Below, piece by piece: positions 11,748 to 22,559 of a DNA stretch of 64,000 nt (position 1 is the first letter of the stretch; every line of letters begins with the position of its first letter). The stretch is taken from positions 127,921,796-127,985,795 of the forward strand of contig CM060692.1 in NCBI GenBank assembly GCA_030686995.1, read 5' to 3'. The DNA comes from Artemisia argyi. Its lineage: Eukaryota > Streptophyta > Magnoliopsida > Asterales > Asteraceae. A model generated the notes under the pieces. The model made no database searches. It was not told where the DNA came from and was given only the letters and a program-made list of their open reading frames with translations. Made by a program: the position numbers and the translations under genes.

Positions 11748-12957
11748 AACAAAAACCTACCGGTGCTCACTATAAAAAACCACAGGTGAACACAAAAAGT
11801 CAGAAAAGCAATTTTGTTAAATCACATTCACTTGTGAGGAGAACCTTACCTCAGGTGAACCAATTAATCAAAGAAACAATCTTGCCAAATCACATTCACT
11901 TGTGAGGAGACCCAATGTCAATAATGCATCAAAATTGTCAACCTCTAATGCTGCAAAGGGTAAAGGGGGTTCTGTTGTTAAAGACTTAGATTGTTGGAAA
12001 TGGGATCCATTTTAGAGTGAACTTACCTATAAGTCCCAAAGCCTCATCTGTGGATCTTGTTCCTACAAGACATACAAGTATGTGAATCTACAAGGGAGAC
12101 CCAAGCATGCACAGGCTTGGGTCATTAAGAGAAACTAATCTCATAATTTTTTTATTGTGAAGGATCATTCACTCAAGAACATGAGAAATAGAGGCATATT
12201 TGATAGTGGATGCTCTGGGTACATGTCTGGTAACATGAATCATTTAGAATACTTTGAAGAAATTAAAGGAGGTTCTGTTACCTTTGGAGGTAGCAAAGGC
12301 TATATTATTGGTAAAGGTAGAATTGTTGTTGGCAATTTAGAATTTGATAATGTGTCTTTTGTGAAAGAACTTGCGCAATTTAATATTTTCTCAATATCAC
12401 AAATTTGTGATAAGCAACATAAGGTTCTTTTTACTGAAACTAAATATTTTGCGTTGACTTCTGACTTTAAGATGCCTGATGAAAGTCAGATACTTCTAAA
12501 GGTCCAAGACAACACAATATATACATCTTTGATATGAAGACACCTCATCCTGCAAAAGATTTTGCCTGTTTGATTGCAAAAGCCACTATTGATGAATCTA
12601 AATTGTGGCATAGAAGATTGGGTCATGTAAACTTTAAAAACCTTAACAAACTGGTGAAGGGAAACCTTGTTAGAGGGCTACCTTCAAAGGTTTTGAAAAA
12701 TGACCATGCATGTGTGGCTTGTCATAAGGGAAAACAACATAGGGCTTCTTGTAAAGCCAAAGCAGAAAGATTTAATACTGTGCCCTTACATATTTTGCAT
12801 ATGGATCTCTTTGGGCATACTTCTGTTAAGAGTATTAAACATGCTCAGTATTGTCTTGTTATTATTGATGATTGTACCAGGTTTTGTTGGGTATTCTTTT
12901 TGTCTTCCAAGAATGCAACCTCTAGCATCCTTCAAACTTTCATTAAACAAATAGAAA
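11748..12957 (+). pseudogene. Gag end, protease, pre-integrase and start of integrase of G
   Basis: The frame of G continues after the solo LTR with basic gag C-terminal sequence and is then shifted near 11870-11890. At 12157-12537 lies the retropepsin: the catalytic Asp is in DSGCS (about 12200), followed by FGGSKGYI and FSISQICDKQHKVLF. A second frameshift (about 12510-12530) leads to 12534-12957. There the GAG-pre-integrase zinc-binding domain (LWHRRLGH ... CVACHKGKQH) and the first third of the integrase core with its first catalytic Asp (HMDLFG) are readable. The integrase is split at 12957 by element A; the second catalytic Asp (SDNGTEF) lies at about 20783-20803. RT and RNase H are absent. 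Confidence 0.88.
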
Positions 12958-12962
12958 ACTAG
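12958..12962. other. Target-site duplication ACTAG of element A (left)
   Basis: ACTAG here and at 20750-20754 flank element A exactly. Confidence 0.95.
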
Positions 12963-14373
12963 TGATGCGTGGGAATCGCACCTTGCTTTACCTCTCGAGG
13001 GATCTCGCGAGGCTTACAACCCCCACCAGGCAGTGTACCTGATCGTTGTAGTATAGTATAGTGACAAGTACCGGGGGATTGATCGTTCAGCTTAGGAATA
13101 GTGTCGCTAGGATTAGAAAACCTAATTAAAAGTTCTAGAGATGAAAGATGATTATTTTTGTGTTTTTATATTTTATGAAAGCAATTAAAATCTCAGGTTT
13201 TTAGAAGAGTGGGCGGAATTAGTTGTTATTCAACTAACCCAAAAACTACTTTGTAACTAATTAAACTAATGAAAATAAAATTAAACTAATATTAAACTAA
13301 GGTTGTGAGCAGTATTTGGAGAAATTGTGTTTACTTAGACTTCATTACTCCCTAGATATCTTTTACATGTTAATTACTTGTTACACTTGTATGAATGACG
13401 GGTTGTATTCCTTAATACCATTCGTGGAGTGGCATACATAACTCCCCAACTCTATGAGCTCTTATCTCCTCCTACACCATGACCCAGCACAACTATAGGG
13501 ATTGTAAACAGTGGCTCATGCATTAAATACAACCAATAAAGACCTAGTACGCCTCGGTTCATGTTTCTTAAGACGTTCAAGCATGTTACCATTTGGAGAT
13601 CTGCCAGTTTTCTTAAGCCTAACATATAAAATCATTCATTCAAAACAAGAATAGACAAGTAATCAACACATAATCAACATCTAGGTTTCATTAGATCTAA
13701 GCAAACACAAGAGAGATCTAGCCTAGCATAGTAGAATTAAGATAAGAACAAGAGATAAACAACCAATACATAGACATATTGATTGAATTAAGAGTATACT
13801 TATCTCAATTACAATGCAAGGCCTCAAGGGTTTGGAACCCTTGAAAAACCTGTAAAAGAGGCACCAAAATCGTCTTTAGGGTTTCACCAAAACTTCTCTC
13901 CTTTTTTAATGAAAAAACTAGAAAACTATATATAGGAAAATCGTCCTGACGGCGTCAAGAGTTAAATCTGACGTCGTCAACTCGTCGCCATACACTTCCT
14001 CGGACGCCCTAGATCCAATCGTGACGGCCTATGTGACGCCGTCACCACCCACGGTAAATTATTCTTGGCCACTTTGACGCCGTCACCTCTCCATCTGACG
14101 CCGTCACCAGCTACGGTAAATTATTCTTCATGTATGACGCCGTCAAGAGCAAACCCTTGACGCCGTCACCTTGTATTTCCAGCTTGGATTTTTGGTACTT
14201 TGTCGTTTTCTTCACTTTATGCTCCAAAAACGTCCAAAATAGCCTCTTTTCCAGAATTCACTCTCCAAACACCTAAAATCACAAAAGGAACGATTTAGGG
14301 CAATATTTGATCAAATAAATTCGGATTCGGGCTTAAATGACCCCCTAAAAACGGATCATTTTTCGCCTCATCA
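12963..14373 (-). repeat. 3' LTR of A
   Basis: TGATG...ATCA ends, 1411 bp. It holds seven near-palindromes TGACGSCGTCA at 13950-14170 and a TATA box CTATATATAG at 13926-13935. The plus-strand segment 13043-13070 resembles the 5' end of tRNA-Asp (in element sense, its complement). One box reads TGACGTCGTCA here and is intact in the other LTR. Confidence 0.93.
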
Positions 14374-14925
14374 TATACCCTTACACTTGAGATTTGCTTG
14401 TCCTCAAGCAAATGAGCTTTTATTCTACTCAAAAGACAAGTTAGGGGTCATTTAACACTAATATAAAAGTAATTACAACAAATAATCGTTCCACTAAAGA
14501 CCAATAGACAAGCACGGAGGTCATACACAAGCACCTCACAAATAGTGTTTAGATACTCACATCTCTCGGGTGTAATAAAGTAATATAACATTATGGAAAT
14601 GGAAGATATCTCTCACTACCTGTCATAGAAAAATAGATTACCATAGGCTTGGGAAAGGATCAAACCTCCACCACATGGCGTAAGCACCTAGGATAAACTA
14701 TCAAAGAGGTCTTTTAAAAAGGGTTATAACGTTAGGTGTAGGGATATGAATTACACGGTTTTGTTGGATAAAGGGAATTTTACTGGTGGCGAGTTAACAA
14801 TCTTAGTAAATTACATGTACAAGATGGCGTTGCTAAGCCAAGACTAGACTCGACTTAAGCTAATAAATGAAAAATAACAAAAACATAAAATGAACATAAA
14901 ATAAAAACGGGATGGTAGTCCGTAT

Positions 14926-14927
<2 letters not shown>

Positions 14928-14967
<40 letters not shown>

Positions 14968-14977
14968 CTTTTCTTTT

Positions 14978-15056
<79 letters not shown>
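14928..15056. repeat. Poly-T followed by (AT)n inside A
   Basis: Homopolymer and AT tract in the 3' noncoding region. Elements B, C and D have A-rich tracts at the same place, flanked by GCATAC/CATACGGACTACCATCCC-like sequence, so this is an unstable but conserved position. Confidence 0.95.
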
Positions 15057-15059
<3 letters not shown>

Positions 15060-16061
15060 ATTTTTTTATTTTTTTGCATACATTCTTACCCTACCATCCA
15101 AAATAATACATCATAGGGGTTTGAGCACTCCCCTTACACTTGAATCTTTACATACTTTACATTTAACTATTCTAATGACTCGAATTAAGAAAATCAAAAC
15201 ACTTGGAGCACTTTTAAAATTAATGTACATATGGGGGTAATAATATGATGTTCTTCCCCATTACTCCACAAAATAAGTACTTACCCATGAGTCCCAATCG
15301 TCCCAAAACAATATGTACAAGGATATGACTCGACTTAGCAACCATGTAATCAATTAGAAAGTTAACTTAGGGTTTAACAAATAACAATCATGCACTAAAA
15401 ATGAGCGCATACACGGAAGGCTAAGGCGATTTGGTTGTACATTTAAGTGGGGTGTAACAAATTCTTCCTTTAAGTAAAGTGCTTAAAGTTAGAAACGAAA
15501 AGATAGGCTCGGAGGGGTGTACTAGGGGTTTCGTGTACTAAAAATGAGTACAACGCAAAGGGTGTGGGAAAAATTAGTTGACTTAACTAGCCAAGTAATA
15601 TGACTTAAATGGTCAAGTAATTATAATACGGGTTTAACACAAGGGTGATCCTAATGCCTCTTATCATGTAGTAAACCCTACTACACGAATGTAGTCTCAC
15701 TAGCGGTCTCGGGATGCATCACTAACGCAAGTTCTAGAATCTAAATGCTACCGGTACACTCATAAGCACCAATAATGAATGCTTTTCCTATCAAATCTAA
15801 AGGCGAACCTCACATTTTTGGGTGGAAAATTTTTCTGAATATACGGTTATGTGCTAGTCATACAATCTCCTATCCATGAGACGCTTGCTACGGCTAAAGT
15901 TTCGCTCCTAAATGTTGTAAAAAATTTTAAATTTGGCGCTAAAATTACACTAACAAGTATTTCTCATAGTTTTATTACTCATCTACTATCAAACAAAACA
16001 AACTCAAGCGAAAGTGCATATGTAAGGTATCATCTTTTTACCCTCCCCTTACACTTAGGAT

Positions 16062-16081
16062 GAACATTGTCCCCAATGTTC
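16062..16081 (-). other. Conserved stem-loop, 8-bp stem with GGGA loop (element A)
   Basis: Sense strand GAACATTGGGGACAATGTTC, a perfect inverted repeat around GGGA. It is identical in all five Athila-type elements of the window. Confidence 0.8.
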
Positions 16082-16927
16082 AAGTAAAGAATGTAAAAGT
16101 AAAAAGTAAAGAGAATGAAATCAAATACTCCCCTGATTCGCTCGGTATGGATTTTAGGTTAGCCAGGTTAAATCTTCCTCCAAGAAAATGAACAATCAAA
16201 GCTTCCCTTCCAGAATATAAATCATCTTCTTATCACAAATAACCTGTAAATCCTGACAAAAGTAGACAAGGCAACCTCGCGTAAAATCGGCGGCATCCTA
16301 TATAAGTTACTAAATCCTAGAAAACAAAATAAGATATAATGCTTGTGGAATGAAGTTTGCAGATTTCCTGGAGATTATAAAACTTAATAATTCACAAAAA
16401 CCATAAGACTCCGTTAGAAAAACAAAACCGGTAAAATTTCCAGATTTTTAACTCCTGACGCCGTCAAGAGCAATTGCCTGACGCCGTCATAATGGACCTG
16501 CAGAAATCTTTATGTTAAGTTTCCGGAAAATTTCTGGAAAAACTTTGTCCTACTTCCTGGAAAATCCTGCAAAACTTCATTATGACTCGATACAAGCATT
16601 TGACTCTAACAAATACGAATATACATGTTCATTAAATATTGTGGATAATCATGATCGGTTTGTTTCTTAAAAACATATTTAGGGTTTCCCCTTACATTTA
16701 TCTTTTGCAAAAATACCTCTAGGTTGAAGTTAAGACTAGGCTAAACAACACAATAAAGTATTTCCATTTTAATAGAGAAACATGATCAACCAACAATAAA
16801 AATAAAACATGCATACGGAAGCAAATAACAATCAAACAATTAAAAATCACACAAAACATGGGTTGCCTCCCAAGAAGCGCTTTTCTTTATTTACGAGTCT
16901 TGTAGCTAGACTCAAAGTCGTGGGTTA

Positions 16928-19165
16928 CTACGTGATCTCATCATTGGTTCCACTACCTAGGTCATCTTCTAAACCAGTTTTGTATTCCGGACCTAGTTGC
17001 AAGCATTCTTTGTAGAAACCAAGCATCCTATTTCTAACATACTCTACTCCTCTACGTCTATCTTCATCATTCCTATAATAAGCCGCTTGCTTATGTTCCT
17101 TTTCGAAATTAGAGAGAAGGCGGTATTGCTCAATCTTGTAGGGCATTTGATAAGCAACCTCATCATTCTCTTCCTTGAATCTAACTATCCCTAACGTCGG
17201 ATCATAACTCATCCTAGTGGCCTCAACAAATGGTTTCCCAAATATTATTTGACTTAGGCAAGAATCTATCACCGGACGCGTGTCTTCCACTATCATGAAA
17301 TCAATCTCATAGGTGAGATTCCCTATAATCACATGTACTCCCTTAACTCTTCCTGCAAAATTACTTATCCAACTTTTACCGGGCATTATCCTAAAATTGA
17401 GTTGCTTCTTCATCACCCAATTGTAATAAGTCCTAGACATGATGTTCACGGGGGATCTAGGGTCTATGTAAGCTTTCCATACATGCATGTGCCCGATATT
17501 GCATGGGATGTTAATGTTAGAGGGGTCTCCCATTTTGATCAGGGGATCGCCAAAGATATATGTTGTCTCGGGACTATCGAATAAATACTTATGGTATTCC
17601 CGTTCTTCCTTGGTTGGCAACTTATCAAAATATTCCTCTATAGGTTCTACCTCCTCTAATTCCTCATCCTTATTAACCTCAACTTCCCTACTCTCATCCT
17701 CACTATTGGCTTCTACTCTAACTTCATCTTTGTCACTCTCCTCTATCTCCCTATCTATCGGCTTAATGGTGACAACATTGACAAAGTGGACATGTTTGGA
17801 TGATGAGGGGTCCTTAGCTTGGATTCCACTATTGGTGTCCCTAGTGTCCTTCCTAGGTGTGGCTAATGTTTGGTTGTTGAGGGCTTTCAACAAGTTGTCG
17901 ATCTTGTTGGTCATCTCCGTTTGTTGTTGGTTGAATTCGGTTTCAAACCTAGCTATGCGAGCTTCTTGAGATGCCATAAATTTCGACATCAATCCTTCAA
18001 GATTGTTGGTACTACCATAGTTGTTAGAAGGATTGTTGTTGAAGGTACGGTTGGATGGTGGACCGTTTGATTGGTAACGATTAGGTGGGTTGGATGAATT
18101 GGGTTGATTTTGTTTCCACCTAAGGTTTGGGTGATTTTTCCATGAGGGGTTATATGAATCACCGTATGTGTTTGGCTCGGGCTTGAAAGTGTACCACTTA
18201 TCTCCCGCTTCGTCGGTACGCGTGGATGCGTAGTCCGCAAAAGCTGTTCCGGGGAGTTCCACACAATCACGAGTGTCATGGGGACCACTACATAATTCGC
18301 ATGAAGAAGTGATTTTGTTCACTTGGCTTGAATGCTTCGGAGCTTCGTAAGATTTCATGAGAAACTTGACTTGGCCCTCAAGTTCCATGATCCTACGGTC
18401 AGGAGTGCTTGAATTATTCGAAGGCAAAGATATTGCCTTGACCGTTTTGTTCAAATCACGGGGATCATTCCAACTTTCGTTGTCATAGAGAGCAAGATCT
18501 TCTATGAGTTCCCATGATTGTTCCGCACTAAGATCACGTAGCTTACCACCGGCCGATTGGTCAATGGTTCGCCTCGTGGGGATATCGATATGGTCATAGA
18601 AGATTTGGACTTGGAGCCACAGATCTATGCCATGATGAGGGACTTTTTGGAGTAAGTCCTTGAAACGAGTCCATGCTTCATAAAGAGATTCATTTTGACG
18701 TTGTTGGAACATCAAGATGTCATTCCTAAGCTTAGTAGTTCTCCCCGGTGGGAAAAATTGAGCAAGGAAACGAGTGGTGAGATCATCCCATGTGGTGATG
18801 GATCCCGCGGGTAAACGCTCAAGCCATTGACTAGCTTGATCCCGTAGAGAGAATTGGAATAGGCGTAAACGGGTAGTCTCTCTAGTTTCAACACCTAGGT
18901 CTATGGAATCTACGATTTTGAGGAAGTCCTTAAGGTGTTGGTTTGGATCTTCGGAACGAAGTCCATGGAATGCACATCCGCTTTGCACCAACCGGATGGT
19001 GTCGGATCGCAAGGGGGTCACATTGGCTCCGGTGAGCTCAATGGTGTTTCGGTAGCCTTGGTGGCTAGGTCGGGAATACTCTCCTAAGGTTCGGGGCCTA
19101 AGGGGTTCTAATGGTGGGTTTTGTTGTGGTGGGATGATGGGTTCAAAGATGTTACCACCTTCCAT
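16928..19165 (-). CDS. Gag with protease-like domain, element A (intact, 745 aa)
   Basis: Structural polyprotein that would form the particle around element RNA in the cytoplasm. The ATG at 19165 lies 173 bp inside the 5' LTR. Retrotransposon gag domain at about residues 50-230 (FHGLRSEDPNQHL, SQWLERLPAGSITTWDDL, RFLAQFFPP, DLLQKVPHHGIDLW). A zinc-knuckle-like CELCSGPHDTRDC at 289-301 is spaced CX2CX3HX4C, one residue shorter than the canonical CX2CX4HX4C. Asn/Pro-rich linker 330-390, short coiled coil about 390-430, acidic region 470-515. A retropepsin-like domain spans about 550-675, but the catalytic D-T/S-G is replaced by YIDPRSP (566-572); the downstream IFGKPFVEA flap-end block is kept. 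There is no RT or integrase. Conserved C-terminus GFYKECLQLGPEYK. I judge the protease part inactive, which is inference. Confidence 0.92.
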   Translation of the reverse strand: MEGGNIFEPIIPPQQNPPLEPLRPRTLGEYSRPSHQGYRNTIELTGANVTPLRSDTIRLVQSGCAFHGLRSEDPNQHLKDFLKIVDSIDLGVETRETTRLRLFQFSLRDQASQWLERLPAGSITTWDDLTTRFLAQFFPPGRTTKLRNDILMFQQRQNESLYEAWTRFKDLLQKVPHHGIDLWLQVQIFYDHIDIPTRRTIDQSAGGKLRDLSAEQSWELIEDLALYDNESWNDPRDLNKTVKAISLPSNNSSTPDRRIMELEGQVKFLMKSYEAPKHSSQVNKITSSCELCSGPHDTRDCVELPGTAFADYASTRTDEAGDKWYTFKPEPNTYGDSYNPSWKNHPNLRWKQNQPNSSNPPNRYQSNGPPSNRTFNNNPSNNYGSTNNLEGLMSKFMASQEARIARFETEFNQQQTEMTNKIDNLLKALNNQTLATPRKDTRDTNSGIQAKDPSSSKHVHFVNVVTIKPIDREIEESDKDEVRVEANSEDESREVEVNKDEELEEVEPIEEYFDKLPTKEEREYHKYLFDSPETTYIFGDPLIKMGDPSNINIPCNIGHMHVWKAYIDPRSPVNIMSRTYYNWVMKKQLNFRIMPGKSWISNFAGRVKGVHVIIGNLTYEIDFMIVEDTRPVIDSCLSQIIFGKPFVEATRMSYDPTLGIVRFKEENDEVAYQMPYKIEQYRLLSNFEKEHKQAAYYRNDEDRRRGVEYVRNRMLGFYKECLQLGPEYKTGLEDDLGSGTNDEIT

Positions 19166-19314
19166 GATGTCGGATGGTAAAGAGTTACGAACAAAAGCAC
19201 GAAGAAATAAGATAGACTAAAGAAGACCTAAAAATAAAAATAAAAAATCTTACTAGAAAGGAATCTAGCAAGTAGACCTAATAAAAAGAAATCCTAACCT
19301 AGACAATAACTATT

Positions 19315-19332
19315 CCCCGGGCTGCGGCGCCA
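19315..19332 (-). other. Primer-binding site of A (tRNA-Asp type)
   Basis: Sense TGGCGCCGCAGCCCGGGG, a few bases inside the 5' LTR. It resembles the tRNA-Asp primer site of Athila-type elements (TGGCGCCGTTGCCGGGG) with two substitutions and an extra C. Confidence 0.75.
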
Positions 19333-19338
19333 AAAACT

Positions 19339-20749
19339 TGATGCGTGGGAATCGCACCTTGCTTTACCTCTCGAGGGATCTCGCGAGGCTTACAACCCCC
19401 ACCAGGCAGTGTACCTGATCGTTGTAGTATAGTATAGTGACAAGTACCGGGGGATTGATCGTTCAGCTTAGGAATAGTGTCGCTAGGATTAGAAAACCTA
19501 ATTAAAAGTTCTAGAGATGAAAGATGATTATTTTTGTGTTTTTATATTTTATGAAAGCAATTAAAATCTCAGGTTTTTAGAAGAGTGGGCGGAATTAGTT
19601 GTTATTCAACTAACCCAAAAACTACTTTGTAACTAATTAAACTAATGAAAATAAAATTAAACTAATATTAAACTAAGGTTGTGAGCAGTATTTGGAGAAA
19701 TTGTGTTTACTTAGACTTTATTACTCCCTAGATATCTTTTACATGTTAATTACTTGTTACACTTGTATGAATGACGGGTTGTATTCCTTAATACCATTCG
19801 TGGAGTGGCATACATAACTCCCCAACTCTATGAGCTCTTATCTCCTCCTACACCATGACCCAGCACAACTATAGGGATTGTAAACAGTGGCTCATGCATT
19901 GAATACAACCAATAAAGACCTAGTACGCCTCGGTTCATGTTTCTTAAGACGTTCAAGCATGTTACCATTTGGAGATCTGCCAGTTTTCTTAAGCCTAACA
20001 TATAAAATCATTCATTCAAAACAAGAATAGACAAGTAATCAACACATAATCAACATCTAGGTTTCATTAGATCTAAGCAAACACAAGAGAGATCTAGCCT
20101 AGCATAGTAGAATTAAGATAAGAACAAGAGATAAACAACCAACACATAGACATATTGATTGAATTAAGAGTATACTTATCTCAATTACAATGCAAGGCCT
20201 CAAGGGTTTGGAACCCTTGAAAAACCTGTAAAAGAGGCACCAAAATCGTCTTTAGGGTTTCACCAAAACTTCTCTCCTTTTTTAATGAAAAAACTAGAAA
20301 ACTATATATAGGAAAATCGTCCTGACGGCGTCAAGAGTTAAATCTGACGCCGTCAACTCGCCGCCATACACTTCCTCGGACGCCCTAGATCCAATCGTGA
20401 CGGCCTATGTGACGCCGTCACCACCCACGGTAAATTATTCTTGGCCACTTTGACGCCGTCACCTCTCCATCTGACGCCGTCACCAGCTACGGTAAATTAT
20501 TCTTCATGTATGACGCCGTCAAGAGCAAACCCTTGACGCAGTCACCTTGTATTTCCAGCTTGGATTTTTGGTACTTTGTCGTTTTCTTCACTTTATGCTC
20601 CAAAAACGTCCAAAATAGCCTCTTTTCCAGAATTCACTCTCCAAACACCTAAAATCACAAAAGGAACGATTTAGGGCAATATTTGATCAAATAAATTCGG
20701 ATTCGGGCTTAAATGACCCCCTAAAAACGGATCATTTTTCGCCTCATCA
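19339..20749 (-). repeat. 5' LTR of A
   Basis: 1411 bp, nearly identical to 12963-14373. TATA box CTATATATAG at 20302-20311; TGACGSCGTCA boxes at 20320-20545 lie upstream of it in element sense. tRNA-Asp-like segment at 19419-19446. The R/U5 part therefore includes the tRNA-complementary stretch some 80 bp before the primer site. Confidence 0.93.
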
Positions 20750-20754
20750 ACTAG

Positions 20755-20833
20755 CTCAATCATAAGGATAAGATTATTAGATCAGATAATGGTACTGAGT
20801 TTAAAAGTAGAAGTATGCTTGAGTTTTGTGGTA
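20755..20833 (+). pseudogene. Integrase remnant of copia element G, right of A
   Basis: Directly after the ACTAG duplication the integrase core of G resumes: a TAG at the junction where Gln is expected, then KIIRSDNGTEF with the second catalytic Asp, then MLEFCG. The resemblance ends at about 20833, where the LTR of element E begins. Confidence 0.8.
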
Positions 20834-22311
20834 TGATGCAGGTTTTACCGATCAGGTTTTAATATTTATAAGTGTATTGTTTACCTAAGGTCTACCGAAT
20901 GCACTATCGGGCAGTGTACCCGGTCGTGTGAGGTATAGCTAGTTGGTAAAGCCGAGGTCGTCCCAAGAGCTATGAGTGTGGAATCTATCTAAGTCTACTG
21001 TCATGTTTAAAAGGGGGTTTATGATTATAAAGATTAATTAACTAATTACTACTCTTGTTATTATCATGATTAGCTTTCTATAAGTGCATCCTATCGTTTC
21101 GTTTGGGGGTTATATTCATTTAGGATCAGAGGGTTAAATCACCCAAATCTATCTTGTACCTTGTCCTATTCCCGACTATTTAAAAGCCAAGAGTTCATTG
21201 GGCGGTGTGAACCTACGAAGATGAAAGAGTCATTAAGTACCTCTACTAACATGGACAAGTGTAGCGGGATGTGGCATGGTTAGATCTTACACCCCCTCTA
21301 ACTCCTTCAAGTATATTGCGTCGGTAGGTGGTCCTTGGGTTAATTCGCACATGTATGGTGATATTGCTATCACCAAGTCACATCCCCATCGGCTTGGGTC
21401 CTAGGGTTAATTCACCAAGCCTCCAAGGAACTACCAATGCTCAACACTACCAGAAAAAGAGTGTCCTAAGACTCGCCATGAAAGTATACAAACAATACGA
21501 CAATAGATTCATAGAAACTAAATAATAACAATAACAATTTCATAACTAGGCTAACACCAAGAGGTGATTAGCCACTCATATTCAAAGTTGCCGTAAAACA
21601 AGAGTTTAATATAACAAATGTGAACATGAATCGAATACAAATCAAAGGAATGAATAAACTTATGATTGGTGTGTGAATTCTCCCTTGGAAATGACTCGTA
21701 TGTGGATTGAACTTCGTTCCTCCTGCTCCCTAAGTTTCTCCCCACTTATGTGAGTTGTGAATGTGATAATAAATATGGAATTAGAGCTGGTATTTATAAG
21801 CCTGACTTTGCTACTGCGTAGCTGAATGAGAGGCTACGGCAATATTAACTATGCCATAGCTTGATCAAGTGCTACGAGCGTAGTTTCTTCCTTGGATGCT
21901 TCTTCGGCGTAGTTATATGGGAAACTACATCGTAACTTCTTCTTTGGCAACGTGAGTTCTTTACTACCTCAATTTGGGGTCTACACTGTAGTTAGAGAGT
22001 AGCTACTCCATAGAGCCCTTTAGTATATCATTACGCCGTAGTCATGGGTTGTTTTACGCCATAGTCTTCGTAAGTGCTTGCTGTGGCGTAGGTAGATGAT
22101 ATCTCTACGCTATAGTTAGTGCAGTATCCGCATACTTCATATATTTACTCTTTAGTCCTTCCATTTATGCGTTTCTTCGTTCCTTTACTCATCTTTGCCC
22201 TGAAATCAGAATATAAACAAATAAGAGTATATATCCTAACATATGAATACAAAAGATGAGTATTTAAAGGGGAAATTAACACTTAAATCATGGACATATT
22301 TGATGTTATCA
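20834..22311 (-). repeat. 3' LTR of a different element, E
   Basis: About 1.48 kb, plus-strand ends TGATGCAGG and GATGTTATCA. The sense orientation is minus: a purine tract (AAGTGGGGGGATATT in sense, about 22312-22326) borders the right edge as a polypurine tract should, and a TATA-like TATAAATACC lies at 21791-21800. Between TATA and that edge lies an array of CTACGSCGTAG near-palindromes (21815-22110). Around 20910-20965 the plus strand reads like the 5' half of a tRNA, including TATAGCTAGTTGGTAAAGC, a D-arm-like string. The left boundary is inferred from similarity of its first bases to the A LTR. Confidence 0.65.
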
Positions 22312-22559
22312 AATATCCCCCCACTTGAACTCTACTTGCCCTCAAGTAGACCTTATTAGAATAATTTTTAAAAAGATATTTCCCAAGAAACTGGAAAATA
22401 TGAGTCTAAAAACTTCCTAGGCTATAATATATCAAAGCCGAACACCTCACGAAACTGGAACAAACACTCATCTATCTCTCCTAATCTAAGCGTTAATTTC
22501 AGGGTGATCACTCAACGCACAGTCATAGAATGTATTCTATCATAAGCTTTGTGGTTACA
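22312..22559 (-). other. Internal 3' end of element E, left of C
   Basis: Noncoding sequence between the E LTR and the insertion point of C. The first part (CTTGCCCTCAAGTAGA) parallels the sequence next to the polypurine tract of the A-type elements. It ends in TTACA (22555-22559), the TSD of C. Confidence 0.55.

Larger units (their letters stand above)
14374..16927 (-). other. 3' noncoding region of A (no gene)
   Basis: From the gag stop to the 3' LTR, in element sense. It holds a conserved block just after the stop codon (16858-16881), two TGACGCCGTCA boxes near 16455-16490, the stem-loop at 16062-16081, a homopolymer/AT tract, and four copies of the polypurine-like motif AAGTGTAAGGGG (near 16690, 16046, 15132 and 14378). 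The last copy borders the LTR and should be the functional polypurine tract. No ORF is conserved with the sister elements. Confidence 0.75.
12963..20749 (-). mobile_element. Complete non-autonomous Ty3/Athila-type retrotransposon A
   Basis: 7787 bp on the minus strand: 5' LTR 19339-20749, primer site 19315-19332, one intact gag ORF 16928-19165, 2.5 kb of noncoding DNA, a polypurine stretch next to 14374, and 3' LTR 12963-14373. The two LTRs are both 1411 bp, and I count only about half a dozen differences, several of them C-to-T at CpG. It is therefore the youngest full-length insertion here. It encodes no RT, RNase H or integrase, so it needs a helper. It interrupts the integrase of copia element G. 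Confidence 0.93.

Noticed and set aside
13043..13110. tRNA-Asp gene
   Set aside because: Only the 5' end (about 25 bases, with a 5-base duplication) matches; no anticodon arm, T arm or 3' end follows.
13950..14170. CRISPR-like array (repeated TGACGSCGTCA)
   Set aside because: Repeats are 11 bp and near-palindromic with irregular spacing, inside a plant LTR promoter; no cas genes.
14912..15106. ORF of Phe and Tyr-Ile runs
   Set aside because: Translation of poly-T and (AT)n.
17487..17969. 160-codon plus-strand ORF, Ser/Leu-rich
   Set aside because: Antisense shadow of the intact A gag (acidic and linker region); low complexity.
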